Source of the DNA: Brucella haematophila
GTDB lineage: Bacteria; Pseudomonadota; Alphaproteobacteria; Rhizobiales; Rhizobiaceae
DNA length: 64,000 nt
Reading direction: 5' to 3'
Assembly (NCBI RefSeq): GCF_005938105.1
Contig: NZ_VCPE01000019.1
Span: forward strand, 1 to 64,000
Shown here: positions 1-7,120 of the stretch, piece after piece
Layout: every line of letters begins with the position of its first letter
Position numbering within the stretch: position 1 is the first letter of the stretch
Made by a program: the position numbers and the translations under genes
Notes under the pieces: model-generated
Seen by the model: only the letters and a program-made list of their open reading frames with translations
Database searches by the model: none
Told to the model about the DNA's origin: nothing

Positions 1-46
1 CGCTGAAAAACAAACGAGGGAAGGTTCAAACATGGGTCAATTCTAA

Positions 47-442
47 ATGGAAATATCACCCCAAACCGGGTCACTTCTCAGCGGCAATCAACAGGACGCG
101 GTACGAAAGGCAGGCGGACCCGCTGCCCTTGAAGCCATAAGGCGAGGACTGAAGGGCTACGCGAATGGCGGCGCGGTAGGAGTTCCGAGCGTTGCATCAA
201 TTAGCGCGCCCCGGATCCCCTCATTGTCAGGTATGTCGCAGACCAACAACAACACGACGAACAATGCGCCAAGCATCCATGTCAGCGTGACCGGCGCGAA
301 CGGTAACGCTGAGATTGCGGCCATGGTGCAGGAAGGCGTTGCCCGTGGCATTGAGGCTTGGCAAGGCACATCGCAATTCACGCTCGCGGTTGGTCGAGGA
401 GCGCAGATGGCACAGCGTAAAGGTATGGTGAGAAGGCCATGA
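47..442 (+). CDS. Phage tail tape-measure-like C-terminal fragment (tentative)
   Basis: The 131-residue product has the low-complexity look of a tail tape-measure C-terminus: an AALEAIRRG helix, a GYANGGAV glycine turn near residue 40, and an NNNTTNN stretch near residue 70. An in-frame TAA sits directly before the ATG, so this frame does not continue to the left. A different frame is open from the left edge to 140, so the gene may be frameshifted or this may be a separate short gene. The next gene overlaps its stop by 4 nt (ATGA), as in a tail operon. No catalytic motif is visible. The family call rests only on composition and on the glycine motif. Confidence 0.4.
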   Translation: MEISPQTGSLLSGNQQDAVRKAGGPAALEAIRRGLKGYANGGAVGVPSVASISAPRIPSLSGMSQTNNNTTNNAPSIHVSVTGANGNAEIAAMVQEGVARGIEAWQGTSQFTLAVGRGAQMAQRKGMVRRP

Positions 443-789
443 CTAAGCGTATCAAATTCTCTCCAGAGGGCGTCTATGTGTCTCGACCTGGGCATGACGT
501 GGAAACGGCCAGTTTGGAACACATGTGTATGTACCCCGGCATGGGCGTCATGGCGCAGGTGTTGGAAGGGACGGTCACGCTAGCTGGTGAAAGTAGGCAG
601 GATTTTCCTTTCCCGAACCCATCCGCGAAAATCCCTTATGTGATCCTGAACTCGACTTCGGGTGAACACCCTGAGCGGAACACCTTCTGCGCGGAAGTGG
701 AGCCTCCATACAACTTTGTTCGTATCCGGAACGAGAAATTTCAGCCAACGCGGACTATCCGATTTGTGGTCCTAATCGATAATACGTGA
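439..789 (+). CDS. Hypothetical prophage protein
   Basis: This 116-residue protein is rich in beta-type segments and has no signal peptide or membrane segment. Its ATG overlaps the stop of the preceding tail-like gene by 4 nt, which suggests translational coupling in a phage structural operon. I do not recognise the family. The position suggests a small tail or virion-associated protein, but nothing in the residues proves it. Confidence 0.5.
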   Translation: MTKRIKFSPEGVYVSRPGHDVETASLEHMCMYPGMGVMAQVLEGTVTLAGESRQDFPFPNPSAKIPYVILNSTSGEHPERNTFCAEVEPPYNFVRIRNEKFQPTRTIRFVVLIDNT

Positions 790-791
790 GG

Positions 792-884
792 ATGACCATG
801 AACCGCGTCAACGAAATCCATATCGAAGGTGTCGGATCAGTCCGGCACCTCAATGGAGTGCTACTACGTCAAATTAGGCGGTAG
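792..884 (+). pseudogene. Truncated start of the next phage gene
   Basis: Two in-frame ATGs (792 and 798) sit just downstream of the previous stop and open a frame of about 30 residues beginning MTMNRVNEIHIEGV. It ends at a TAG at 882-884, directly next to the stop of the opposite-strand gene at 886. The spacing and orientation fit the next tail-operon gene. The short length and abrupt end suggest that it was cut when the downstream reverse-strand block was joined. It could also be a genuine very small ORF. Confidence 0.3.
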
Positions 885-885
885 G

Positions 886-1641
886 TCATTCGCGGATTTG
901 CTCTCTCCGGCTTGTTTTAGCCTTCTCTACCCGTATGCTGAGCTGCATCAGAAGTGTTCCGCAGGCACCAGTATATTGCAGACGTGGTGGAAATTTCGCC
1001 CCGTCATTGACAACGTGCTGGTAGAGATTTTGACACTTGTCGCTCAGACCAGGATTATCAAGCTTAATCCCATATTGATGCGCAAATTCATTTCTGATAC
1101 CGCGAACCCAGTTCAGAGATTTTGCTTCCGCGTCATTGATAAGACCAAGCAAATATGCTGCGCTAATCCGCGATGAAAAACTGCTCAAAGGGCCGTTATT
1201 CTGCAAAAAATCCTTTGTTTTTTTGGGATCATCAACCAAGAATGCCTCGATTGCTCTTCTCAGCATCTCGTCCAGCATCGAAGCCCACACGAGAACGCAT
1301 CCCCGATCTGTACCCACTTCATTTTCTTTGTTTGCATCATCGAAGAATTGTTGAAGGTCAGATAAATGTTCGGGCAGAGCAACCACCAGTGAATTTTCTG
1401 AGACAATCTCTTCTGACGGCGGGGTATAAGACCCAATCGCACCGTACTTTCCGTTCACTGCGTTCCAGTATATTTCCCGTCCATGAGGCTCGGGGTCTTT
1501 GGGGGAAGCCGTAAATGGCAACTCTTCGGGATGGTGGTCAAATTTTACAACGCAATTAATAGATGTCCGGTCAGCATGCGCCCAAGTAGGCTTTTTCACA
1601 CTAGAATATTTTACCCAGTTCGAAGCCATGAAACTATCCAT
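886..1641 (-). CDS. MltR-like domain protein with a phage-type N-terminal segment
   Basis: The protein has 251 residues. Residues about 105-190 (LVWASMLDEMLRRAI, NGPLSSFSSRISAAYLLG, IRNEFAH) resemble the helical MltR (mannitol operon repressor) family. The N-terminal part contains LPFTASPKDPEPHGREIYW, a motif I associate with C-terminal segments of phage tail-fibre or tail-assembly proteins. The ATG at 1641 has an AGGA-type ribosome site. It lies next to a truncated phage gene and reads against the tail genes, so it is probably island cargo. Any regulatory or toxin-like role is unknown. Similarity to MltR does not imply mannitol control here. Confidence 0.55.
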   Translation of the reverse strand: MDSFMASNWVKYSSVKKPTWAHADRTSINCVVKFDHHPEELPFTASPKDPEPHGREIYWNAVNGKYGAIGSYTPPSEEIVSENSLVVALPEHLSDLQQFFDDANKENEVGTDRGCVLVWASMLDEMLRRAIEAFLVDDPKKTKDFLQNNGPLSSFSSRISAAYLLGLINDAEAKSLNWVRGIRNEFAHQYGIKLDNPGLSDKCQNLYQHVVNDGAKFPPRLQYTGACGTLLMQLSIRVEKAKTSRREQIRE

Positions 1642-1755
1642 TCCTATCCTGCAACATTAAACAACCAGCCACTTGAGGGGGCGGGTATCGCAGACCTGCA
1701 CTTCTTTCAAAAACGGACCCGCCCGACAAGACAGCGCACATAAAGCGTAAGAATT

Positions 1756-2271
1756 TCAGTTTTTGTCGGAATAGCTAAGGCGTTTTGCATTGGCGTCATG
1801 GAACCATTCCTTTGGTGTCCGAACGCGCTTTTGGCTCATACGCAGGTATGGTTCAAATATGTTGGGCATATCATTACGGAACCTCATCACAGCATCGAGC
1901 GCAGAATTGTTTTTTGCTCTTATCTTCTCAGCTTGCGGCTGATCGTAAATTGTCATCGCAGCGTCGATATCCTCATAACTTGTGACGGCATTGTAGAAAG
2001 CGTTAATCTCGGCAAACGCTTCAGGACCAAACAGAAACTTTGACCTTAAAAATGCGCTCGTCAATTTTGGTATGACTGCCGTAGTCCCGCGATTAACTTG
2101 GAATTCTAAAGCTACCTCTTCCAAGTCAGCGTAAATATTCAAACGTCTATCAAAGAGATCGAGAACGACTTTCTGATGGGCCGTTCGCCATTGCATGAAT
2201 GCCACGCCTACGGCAATCAGGGCAATAATCGGTGTAAGCAGGCCCTGAAGAACAACAATCCATGCTGGCAT
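1756..2271 (-). CDS. Hypothetical single-pass membrane protein
   Basis: With the ATG at 2271 (GGGAG ribosome site about 8 nt upstream) the product has 171 residues. One N-terminal transmembrane segment (PAWIVVLQGLLTPIIALIA) is followed by a charged cytoplasmic helix region starting QWRTAHQKVVLDLFDRR. An upstream TTG at 2340 would add 23 residues but has no better ribosome site. This layout is common in uncharacterised proteins carried by prophages and islands. I do not recognise a named family or enzymatic motif. Confidence 0.55.
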   Translation of the reverse strand: MPAWIVVLQGLLTPIIALIAVGVAFMQWRTAHQKVVLDLFDRRLNIYADLEEVALEFQVNRGTTAVIPKLTSAFLRSKFLFGPEAFAEINAFYNAVTSYEDIDAAMTIYDQPQAEKIRAKNNSALDAVMRFRNDMPNIFEPYLRMSQKRVRTPKEWFHDANAKRLSYSDKN

Positions 2272-2357
2272 CTGAAACGCTCCCGGCCTCATCAATAAGC
2301 TTGTCTCATATACCGTCTGCAAATATCGAAGCCAGCACAATTCGCGACGGAGTGGCT

Positions 2358-2606
2358 TTATAGTCGGCAGGCCAGTACCGCAGGATTGGTCGTTCTCTCA
2401 TGCGGCGCTGCTATCCTATTCATCCGCACAGCTTCAGCGTGGCCGTCGATGATGTGTCCCAGGCGATAGAAGCCTTTGCGTCTATCGGGCTTGATATAGC
2501 CTTCTGAGACCAGTTCTTTGAAAGCGATATCGCTTATGTGCAGAGCCCGCGCACCATCGTATCGGTTGATGAGCATGGAGCGGATAGGCTTGTTGAGCTT
2601 CGACAT
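2358..2606 (-). CDS. Small hypothetical protein, possibly DNA-binding
   Basis: From the ATG at 2606 the protein has 82 residues (MSKLNKPIRS start). The segment ISDIAFKELVSEGYIKPDRRKGFYRLGHIIDGH looks like a small winged-helix fold of the excisionase or terminase-small-subunit kind, with a recognition-helix-like stretch followed by a basic turn. It is transcribed divergently from the plus-strand gene at 2712, with about 105 nt between them. That arrangement would suit a local phage regulator. The function is inferred only from shape. Confidence 0.45.
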   Translation of the reverse strand: MSKLNKPIRSMLINRYDGARALHISDIAFKELVSEGYIKPDRRKGFYRLGHIIDGHAEAVRMNRIAAPHERTTNPAVLACRL

Positions 2607-2711
2607 GTGCAATCCACAACTGTTCAATGAATGCGATCTATTATAGCGCATTGTTCATCAAATGTGATACATTCTGCGTAATTTCCAGTTCAGCAAACAG
2701 GCCGTTTCACC

Positions 2712-3212
2712 ATGACGACAGCACATGAACTTTGCGCGGAATTCGATATCGAGATTATTCCAGGCACCAGCTACCCGTTACCGGGCCAGACACGCGCCGT
2801 TGCCACCATCAATCGTCTGATCGAGAAGTACGGTGAAGGCCACGCCCGTATCGTCCTGTCCACCTTGGCAGAAGCAGCGGGAAAGCAGGGACTGATCGAC
2901 AAGTACAGCCTTTGGGCCGTGAGTGATCTTGTCCGCGCCTGCTCTGACTGGATCGAGACCGATCTATCAAGCTGGTATGAGGCATGGGATCAGATGCCTA
3001 TGGGCTTCGCAATGTGGGAATGTAACCAGCTATCGGGCATTGTGCGTCAGCGTTCAGGGCTTGCCGGTATGCTGTACCTGATGCTTTCCATGCAAAAAAG
3101 CGCAAAGCGGGCCAACAAAGCGCCTAACTATAAAGCGCTTATGAAGGCCTACGACGAAGAGAAAGCCCTTCACCGGGCAACCTCGAAGGAAATAGAGGGG
3201 GTGGCGGCTTAG
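2712..3212 (+). CDS. Hypothetical prophage/island protein
   Basis: The protein has 166 residues, is mostly helical and soluble, and has no signal peptide. It has a segment rich in Trp and acidic residues (LSSWYEAWDQMPMGFAMWE) in the middle and a basic helix near the C-terminus. It is the only plus-strand gene between 886 and 7100 and ends 1 nt before the convergent stop of the PIN-like gene. I do not recognise its family. The company it keeps suggests phage replication or early-region cargo. Confidence 0.5.
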   Translation: MTTAHELCAEFDIEIIPGTSYPLPGQTRAVATINRLIEKYGEGHARIVLSTLAEAAGKQGLIDKYSLWAVSDLVRACSDWIETDLSSWYEAWDQMPMGFAMWECNQLSGIVRQRSGLAGMLYLMLSMQKSAKRANKAPNYKALMKAYDEEKALHRATSKEIEGVAA

Positions 3213-3213
3213 G

Positions 3214-3720
3214 CTACGAAAAGACCGAGATCGATGATTGCCAATTCGTCGTGAAATTTAATGCTGATAGCATTTGGAAGCTGTTGCAACAGTTGACGCT
3301 TAGGTCGTTGCAAACATCAGGTATACGACGATTAGCTCGCTGCTTGCTCGGTTTTGAAGCTTCTACGGTAACCACACAGCGTTGTGATGGCTGTGCCAGC
3401 GCATACGCAATTAAGAAGGGGTCGCGACCAATCTGAATTATCTCAGCGTCGTTTAGATCAGTTGCATATTTATTTAGTACAGACTGCACCAAAGCCGGGT
3501 CAACTTCTTCATCCAGGCGAAGACATTCATAATTATCGCCTTCGCGAAGCCATTCATCCAACGCTGAGCCGTCTGCTATCTCTTCCAGAATTTCTACAGG
3601 CATCTTCACCAGCCCAGATTGCCCCATGTGTATGAGCCAGCTCCAGAATTCTGGGAAACGGTCAAGAGAATAATATGAACTATGAGCAGTAATCAGCACG
3701 TTCGCGTCGATGAGATGCAC
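3214..3720 (-). CDS. PIN-like nuclease, DUF4411-type (putative toxin)
   Basis: The 168-residue protein begins HLIDANVLITAH, the first-strand acidic motif of PIN-fold RNases (Asp at residue 5). Further acidic residues lie at LNDAEIIQIGRDPFLIAYA in the middle, where the second acidic cluster would lie. The GTG start at 3720 has a strong AAGGAG ribosome site. It begins 9 nt after the stop of the HTH/ImmA-protease gene, so the two are co-transcribed. Proteins of the DUF4411 kind are known to sit beside COG2856 HTH-protease genes in toxin-antitoxin-like pairs. Nuclease activity here is inference. Confidence 0.65.
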   Translation of the reverse strand: MHLIDANVLITAHSSYYSLDRFPEFWSWLIHMGQSGLVKMPVEILEEIADGSALDEWLREGDNYECLRLDEEVDPALVQSVLNKYATDLNDAEIIQIGRDPFLIAYALAQPSQRCVVTVEASKPSKQRANRRIPDVCNDLSVNCCNSFQMLSALNFTTNWQSSISVFS

Positions 3721-3729
3721 GGCTTCTCC

Positions 3730-4914
3730 TTACGCAGCACTGTCAGTAAGAACATAAACGCTGCTCGGTTTAACGCCGAGGATCGCAGCAGCCTTCGATG
3801 GCGACAAAGCACCTTCCGCCAACATGCGCTTGGAAAGCTCAACTAGCCGATTTCCTAGTTTATGCCTCCGCACCGTGTAATAGTTCGGGCCTCCAGGTTT
3901 TTCTTTGGAGCGCTCCCTCTGTGAGGCACGGTTCTTTAGCCATTGAGCTCGGAAGAATGCGGTCACAGAAGACCAGGCATCGTAATCAATGATACCATGT
4001 CTATAGAGCTTATAGGCAACCATCGAATGGCTCACTTGCCTTGCTTCCGCGATAGTGGCTATGCGGCTCAAAATCTGACTTTGAGGAGCGTTCAAGAGCG
4101 AAGGCTCCTGCGCAATTTCTGCATTTGGCAAAAGGATGCGCCCGGCAACATCGTTGCAGAATATTTCTGTCTCACTGGACGAACGGCCGCCGCTCACGCC
4201 CGTTTGACCAAGCCATATGTGCGCCAGTTCGTGCAAAAGCGTGAAAGACCATGCCTGTTCGCTGTCCTGATCGTTGATCACGACGAAAGGCGCAATAGGG
4301 TCAGCAAGCGCGAACCCTCGGAATAGTTCGACGTTCAAAGCACTATGATGACTGCCAAGATTGCCGATGAGCAGGACAAAGATACCTGCAGCTTCGGCCC
4401 GACTGCGGAGATAGGCAAATCCCCTAGTGCCGTTCCCATACCTGAACGTACTCAAATCGAAATTGAGATCGGCCTGTATTCGATCAGCTAGTTTTTCCGG
4501 GCCTTGCTTTTGGTCGAATGAGCCGACAAAGCCCAATTGAACAGCCTCATCCTCGGTCTCGAGGACGGACCTGACCATTTCTTGACGGGCGCGTACCTCT
4601 CGGAGAAGGGCATCGACTAGCGCCATATCCCGTTTTGCATATTCTGCAGGGAGCGTACGGAAATCCTGACCCCGCGCCGCTACAGAAGGCGGTTCTGCGA
4701 GATAAAACGTCAACAGAGGGCGACGATACTGTGTAGCCATCTTAACCAGCTGGGGCCTAGAGGGCTCTATGTCTCCACTTTCGATCATAGCCAACCTATC
4801 TTCGCCCGCGATACCGCGAGCGGTGCCGATGCCAAGCTTGGCAGCAGCATCCTCGAGATTGAGCCCAGCGGTTTCGCGGGCCCATCGCAGGATTGATGGG
4901 TTGACCTTGGTCAC
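3730..4914 (-). CDS. XRE-type HTH plus ImmA/IrrE-family metallopeptidase
   Basis: From the GTG at 4914 the product has 394 residues. An N-terminal helix-turn-helix region (residues about 5-60, WARETAGLNLEDAAAKLGI) is followed by a zinc-peptidase domain with HELAH at about residues 228-232, the HExxH signature of the ImmA/IrrE (COG2856) family. A last HTH-like segment (SPSKAAAILGVKPSSVYV) sits near the C-terminus. A GTG at 4950 would add 12 residues. In this family the peptidase usually cleaves or controls a partner repressor or toxin. The partner here is probably the PIN-like protein encoded 9 nt downstream. Confidence 0.75.
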   Translation of the reverse strand: MTKVNPSILRWARETAGLNLEDAAAKLGIGTARGIAGEDRLAMIESGDIEPSRPQLVKMATQYRRPLLTFYLAEPPSVAARGQDFRTLPAEYAKRDMALVDALLREVRARQEMVRSVLETEDEAVQLGFVGSFDQKQGPEKLADRIQADLNFDLSTFRYGNGTRGFAYLRSRAEAAGIFVLLIGNLGSHHSALNVELFRGFALADPIAPFVVINDQDSEQAWSFTLLHELAHIWLGQTGVSGGRSSSETEIFCNDVAGRILLPNAEIAQEPSLLNAPQSQILSRIATIAEARQVSHSMVAYKLYRHGIIDYDAWSSVTAFFRAQWLKNRASQRERSKEKPGGPNYYTVRRHKLGNRLVELSKRMLAEGALSPSKAAAILGVKPSSVYVLTDSAA

Positions 4915-5056
4915 GTTATTTCTCGCCCCTTCAGCGGTGTATTCATGCACATATAATCGTTACGAAACCATATAGGTAAAAATTAACGAAATCTGTACAT
5001 GCAGCAAATTATCGCAACTTGGATTTATTGCGATAACCATCGGCTTCCCGCGCAGA

Positions 5057-5302
5057 CTAAGCGGGTTCTTTCCGAATGCGGCCTTCCAAAAGCTCAAGGG
5101 TACGTTCTTGGGCTTTTCTCATTCCGTGCACGTGCTCGACAATAAGGCCGAGGCACACAATCAGCATCCCAGAAATGAATAGACCGACGCCATATGGCAA
5201 TAGCAGAAAGCCGCTCGATCCGGTCAGCGTGAAGCCGAGCGCAGCAGCGACCACACCGGCGAACATTCCGAGCGTTCCGATAATCTGTGCGAAAATTCCC
5301 AT
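5057..5302 (-). CDS. Small two-pass membrane protein
   Basis: This 81-residue protein has two hydrophobic helices (about residues 5-27 and 31-54) separated by a Gly/Ser turn, then a basic C-terminal tail (MRKAQERTLELLEGRIRK). There is no signal peptide cleavage site. It sits alone within the island between the HTH-protease gene and a small early gene. The topology resembles small phage or island membrane proteins such as holins, but the family is not recognised and no lysis genes are adjacent. Confidence 0.45.
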   Translation of the reverse strand: MGIFAQIIGTLGMFAGVVAAALGFTLTGSSGFLLLPYGVGLFISGMLIVCLGLIVEHVHGMRKAQERTLELLEGRIRKEPA

Positions 5303-5336
5303 ACCGTCGAACCATCAAAACAATTGAAATTAATGT

Positions 5337-5636
5337 TTATACTTCAAATTCATATAAAACATTTGGAAAATAACTTTGGTCAAGCGCAAAACGGACACCT
5401 CGATAGGTGTCATTTGGGCCGGATAAAGGGGAATTCCTGAGCAGCATCAGTATTTCCTGTGATACTCGTATTCCCTTTAAAGCCGCCTTAGCTTCCTCAA
5501 CGCCATCCATAATTCCATTGATAAAATCCAAGTTTTGTTCGTCGGTCATGGCACCAGCGGCGTCTTGCCTCACCGTACCATTACGTTGACCGAGTTCAAT
5601 TCCGAGAATTCGGCCTTCCTCGTAGAAATTTGACAT
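5337..5636 (-). CDS. Small hypothetical protein
   Basis: The ATG at 5636 has a GGGGG-type ribosome site about 6 nt upstream and gives 99 residues (MSNFYEEGRILGIELGQ). An upstream in-frame start would add 11 residues with no better signal. The protein is soluble and mostly helical. It carries a GQRNGTVRQDAAGAM segment and no recognisable catalytic motif. It lies among minus-strand island genes. Function unknown. Confidence 0.5.
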   Translation of the reverse strand: MSNFYEEGRILGIELGQRNGTVRQDAAGAMTDEQNLDFINGIMDGVEEAKAALKGIRVSQEILMLLRNSPLSGPNDTYRGVRFALDQSYFPNVLYEFEV

Positions 5637-5719
5637 GTTTCCCCCTGAAATAAATGAACTCTTCGGCAACCTGTCAGAGCCTCAACTTGTCGTCAAGACA
5701 CGGCTGTCTGTAGAAAGGG

Positions 5720-6019
5720 TCAGAGCTCGCGTTCGATCTTCTTCCAGGCGGCCATGCCTGCTTCCGTCAAAGCGTAATGAGATATCTGGTTTGTGAAAGT
5801 TGGATGATTTCGCGTTTCGATAAATTTGCGGGCGATAAGCCGCTCCTCAGTATCCGAGCCACATCCTTTGATCTCGATACACGCAACAAATACACCAACG
5901 CCGTGTAAACTAAGGACTTCGAGCGCATGTTGTTCTCGTTTGCCAATCGGCTTGCTAGGAAGGGAGGCTCGCCACTTATCTTCGGCTTTCTTATTAAAGC
6001 GCTGTGTACTCTTCGCCAC
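5720..6019 (-). CDS. Small winged-helix-like protein
   Basis: The same frame is open further upstream (to 6187), but that part overlaps the better-supported gene at 5994-6401. The likely start is the GTG at 6019, which overlaps that gene's 3' end and gives about 99 residues. The C-terminal half (KREQHALEVLSLHGVGVF, then ALTEAGMAAWKKIE) looks like a MarR/winged-helix fold in which 'LTEAG' follows the wing. It is probably translationally coupled to the gene before it. Role unknown; a phage early regulator is plausible. Confidence 0.45.
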   Translation of the reverse strand: MAKSTQRFNKKAEDKWRASLPSKPIGKREQHALEVLSLHGVGVFVACIEIKGCGSDTEERLIARKFIETRNHPTFTNQISHYALTEAGMAAWKKIEREL

Positions 6020-6401
6020 CCATCGTCTTGGGATCAAAACCCAGCTTACGATAGTGTTCTGCAACAATATAATCGGGGTTATCCAAACGGGATCGAGCTG
6101 TTCTATCATCCGGTGAGGAAGCTTCGGCCCGGTCCCGATCCTTTTTCCATTTCTCAAGAGGCGAAAGCGTTTCTTCCTCCCAAACAAACGGAATGTGACT
6201 TTCGCCTTCTTTCGTCGGCCAGTTCAGCATCGCGTTTTCGACTTCGGAAACGACCCATATCTTTCGGCTGTGCCACTGTTTCGGTGGAGGCAGGAAACCT
6301 TCGGCCACCATGTTGTCGATAGTGACAACGCTGACGCCGATGGACTGTGAAAGCTCAACTCGGTTCATACCGAGGCGCGGGATATGGCGAGACGGTTTCA
6401 T
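5994..6401 (-). CDS. HTH/excisionase-like DNA-binding protein
   Basis: The 135-residue product has an N-terminal helix-turn-helix (MNRVELSQSIGVSVVTIDNM, then a PPPKQW wing) of the MerR/excisionase type used by phage directionality factors and small terminases. The C-terminal part is acidic and rich in Trp and Lys. Its ATG overlaps the stop of the upstream gene (ATGA, 6398-6401), so the two are coupled. It sits within 1.1 kb of the island end in selC, which would suit an excision or early-control role, though no integrase gene is seen beside it. Confidence 0.5.
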   Translation of the reverse strand: MKPSRHIPRLGMNRVELSQSIGVSVVTIDNMVAEGFLPPPKQWHSRKIWVVSEVENAMLNWPTKEGESHIPFVWEEETLSPLEKWKKDRDRAEASSPDDRTARSRLDNPDYIVAEHYRKLGFDPKTMGGEEYTAL

Positions 6402-6583
6402 AGGATAGGCATATCGTCATCATAAACGACTTGTGACGACCTGAGCTTCTCTTTGAGATTATCGCCTGGCAACAGACGTATTAAAATATCGCCTATTTCA
6501 ATTTCCGCGATGAAGTTAGCTTTTTGGGCACCCTTACAGATAGCGGTGATTTGGCTGGAAGTGATGAAATGAGCTTTTGACAT
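6398..6583 (-). CDS. Small hypothetical phage-type protein
   Basis: This is a 61-residue protein with the pattern MSKAHFITSSQITAICKGAQ, then alternating beta-like residues (AEIEIGDILIRLLPG). Short proteins of this shape are common next to excisionase-like genes in rhizobial prophages. Both gene junctions are tight: 3 nt from the upstream gene and a 4-nt overlap with the downstream gene. Function unknown. Confidence 0.5.
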   Translation of the reverse strand: MSKAHFITSSQITAICKGAQKANFIAEIEIGDILIRLLPGDNLKEKLRSSQVVYDDDMPIL

Positions 6584-6586
6584 TTT

Positions 6587-6859
6587 TTACGACCGATCTG
6601 CTCTGGTTTGTCGTCTTAAGCGCAAAGTGTCTGCGAGCGCCATCCTCTCACCGGGCAGTGCAGCTGCACCCTCTTCGGATTTAACCGAGACAGCATTGCG
6701 TCGTTCGTATTCCTCAACAGCAGCGGGTGTAATGCGAAGCAATTTCCCGACGCGGAACGCTTCAAGTTGGCCGGAATTAATCATGTTCCGTATCTGGCGG
6801 GATGAGCATCCCCAGAGTTTCGCCACGTCTTCGGGACGATAAGCGTATTGATGTGTCAT
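6587..6859 (-). CDS. Excisionase-family helix-turn-helix protein
   Basis: The ATG at 6859 is preceded by a GGGAGGT ribosome site and gives 90 residues. Residues 5-50 (YRPEDVAKLWGCSSRQI, GQLEAFRVGKLLRITPAAVEEYER) match the HTH_17/excisionase layout: recognition helix, wing, then the 'RI...VEEY' helix. It is the first gene of the leftward early operon and lies about 215 nt from the selC junction. That position suits a directionality factor (Xis) or an early regulator. The match is to the fold only. Confidence 0.65.
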   Translation of the reverse strand: MTHQYAYRPEDVAKLWGCSSRQIRNMINSGQLEAFRVGKLLRITPAAVEEYERRNAVSVKSEEGAAALPGERMALADTLRLRRQTRADRS

Positions 6860-7074
6860 GGCTTTAGACCTCCCTGGCAAGAGGAGGCTGGCAGCTACGT
6901 GATGGGCGGTCAAGCGGTAAGAACAATCTGCGAACAGGCTGCTACCATTTTGCTACCCAACTCGGTAGCACGATCAAATATAGACGCATACAGATGAGGA
7001 AAGAGCCTGCCACTATAGCCGACAATTCGGGATTTTTGAGGATGATTGAATATAGCGGCAGACAAGGGCGTTAG

Positions 7075-7115
7075 AATTTGAAGTCCGGACGCCCCACCAG
7101 GGACGCGTCTCTTCC
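7075..7115 (-). tRNA. selC: selC (tRNA-Sec) 5' half, interrupted in the anticodon arm
   Basis: Reading leftward from 7115, the sequence follows bacterial tRNA-Sec: an acceptor strand beginning GGAAGAGA, a long D-arm with TGGTGGGGCG, then the anticodon loop CTTCAAA with TCA at 7081-7079. Homology ends at about 7075: the 3' side of the anticodon stem no longer pairs fully. No long variable arm, T-loop or 3' acceptor strand follows at a suitable distance. The gene starts 5 nt after the selB stop. The break is what insertion of the adjacent island into selC would leave. The rest of the stretch 6860-7074 holds no gene I can support. Confidence 0.75.
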
Positions 7116-7120
7116 AAATT

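Noticed and set aside
829-1176. 115-codon plus-strand ORF
   Set aside because: It runs antisense through the MltR-like gene, and its composition does not look like a protein in its own right.
6990-7115. Possibility that selC is whole, using a CTCTTTCC further left as the 3' acceptor strand
   Set aside because: The distance (about 118 nt) is too long, the anticodon stem does not close, and there is no T-arm.
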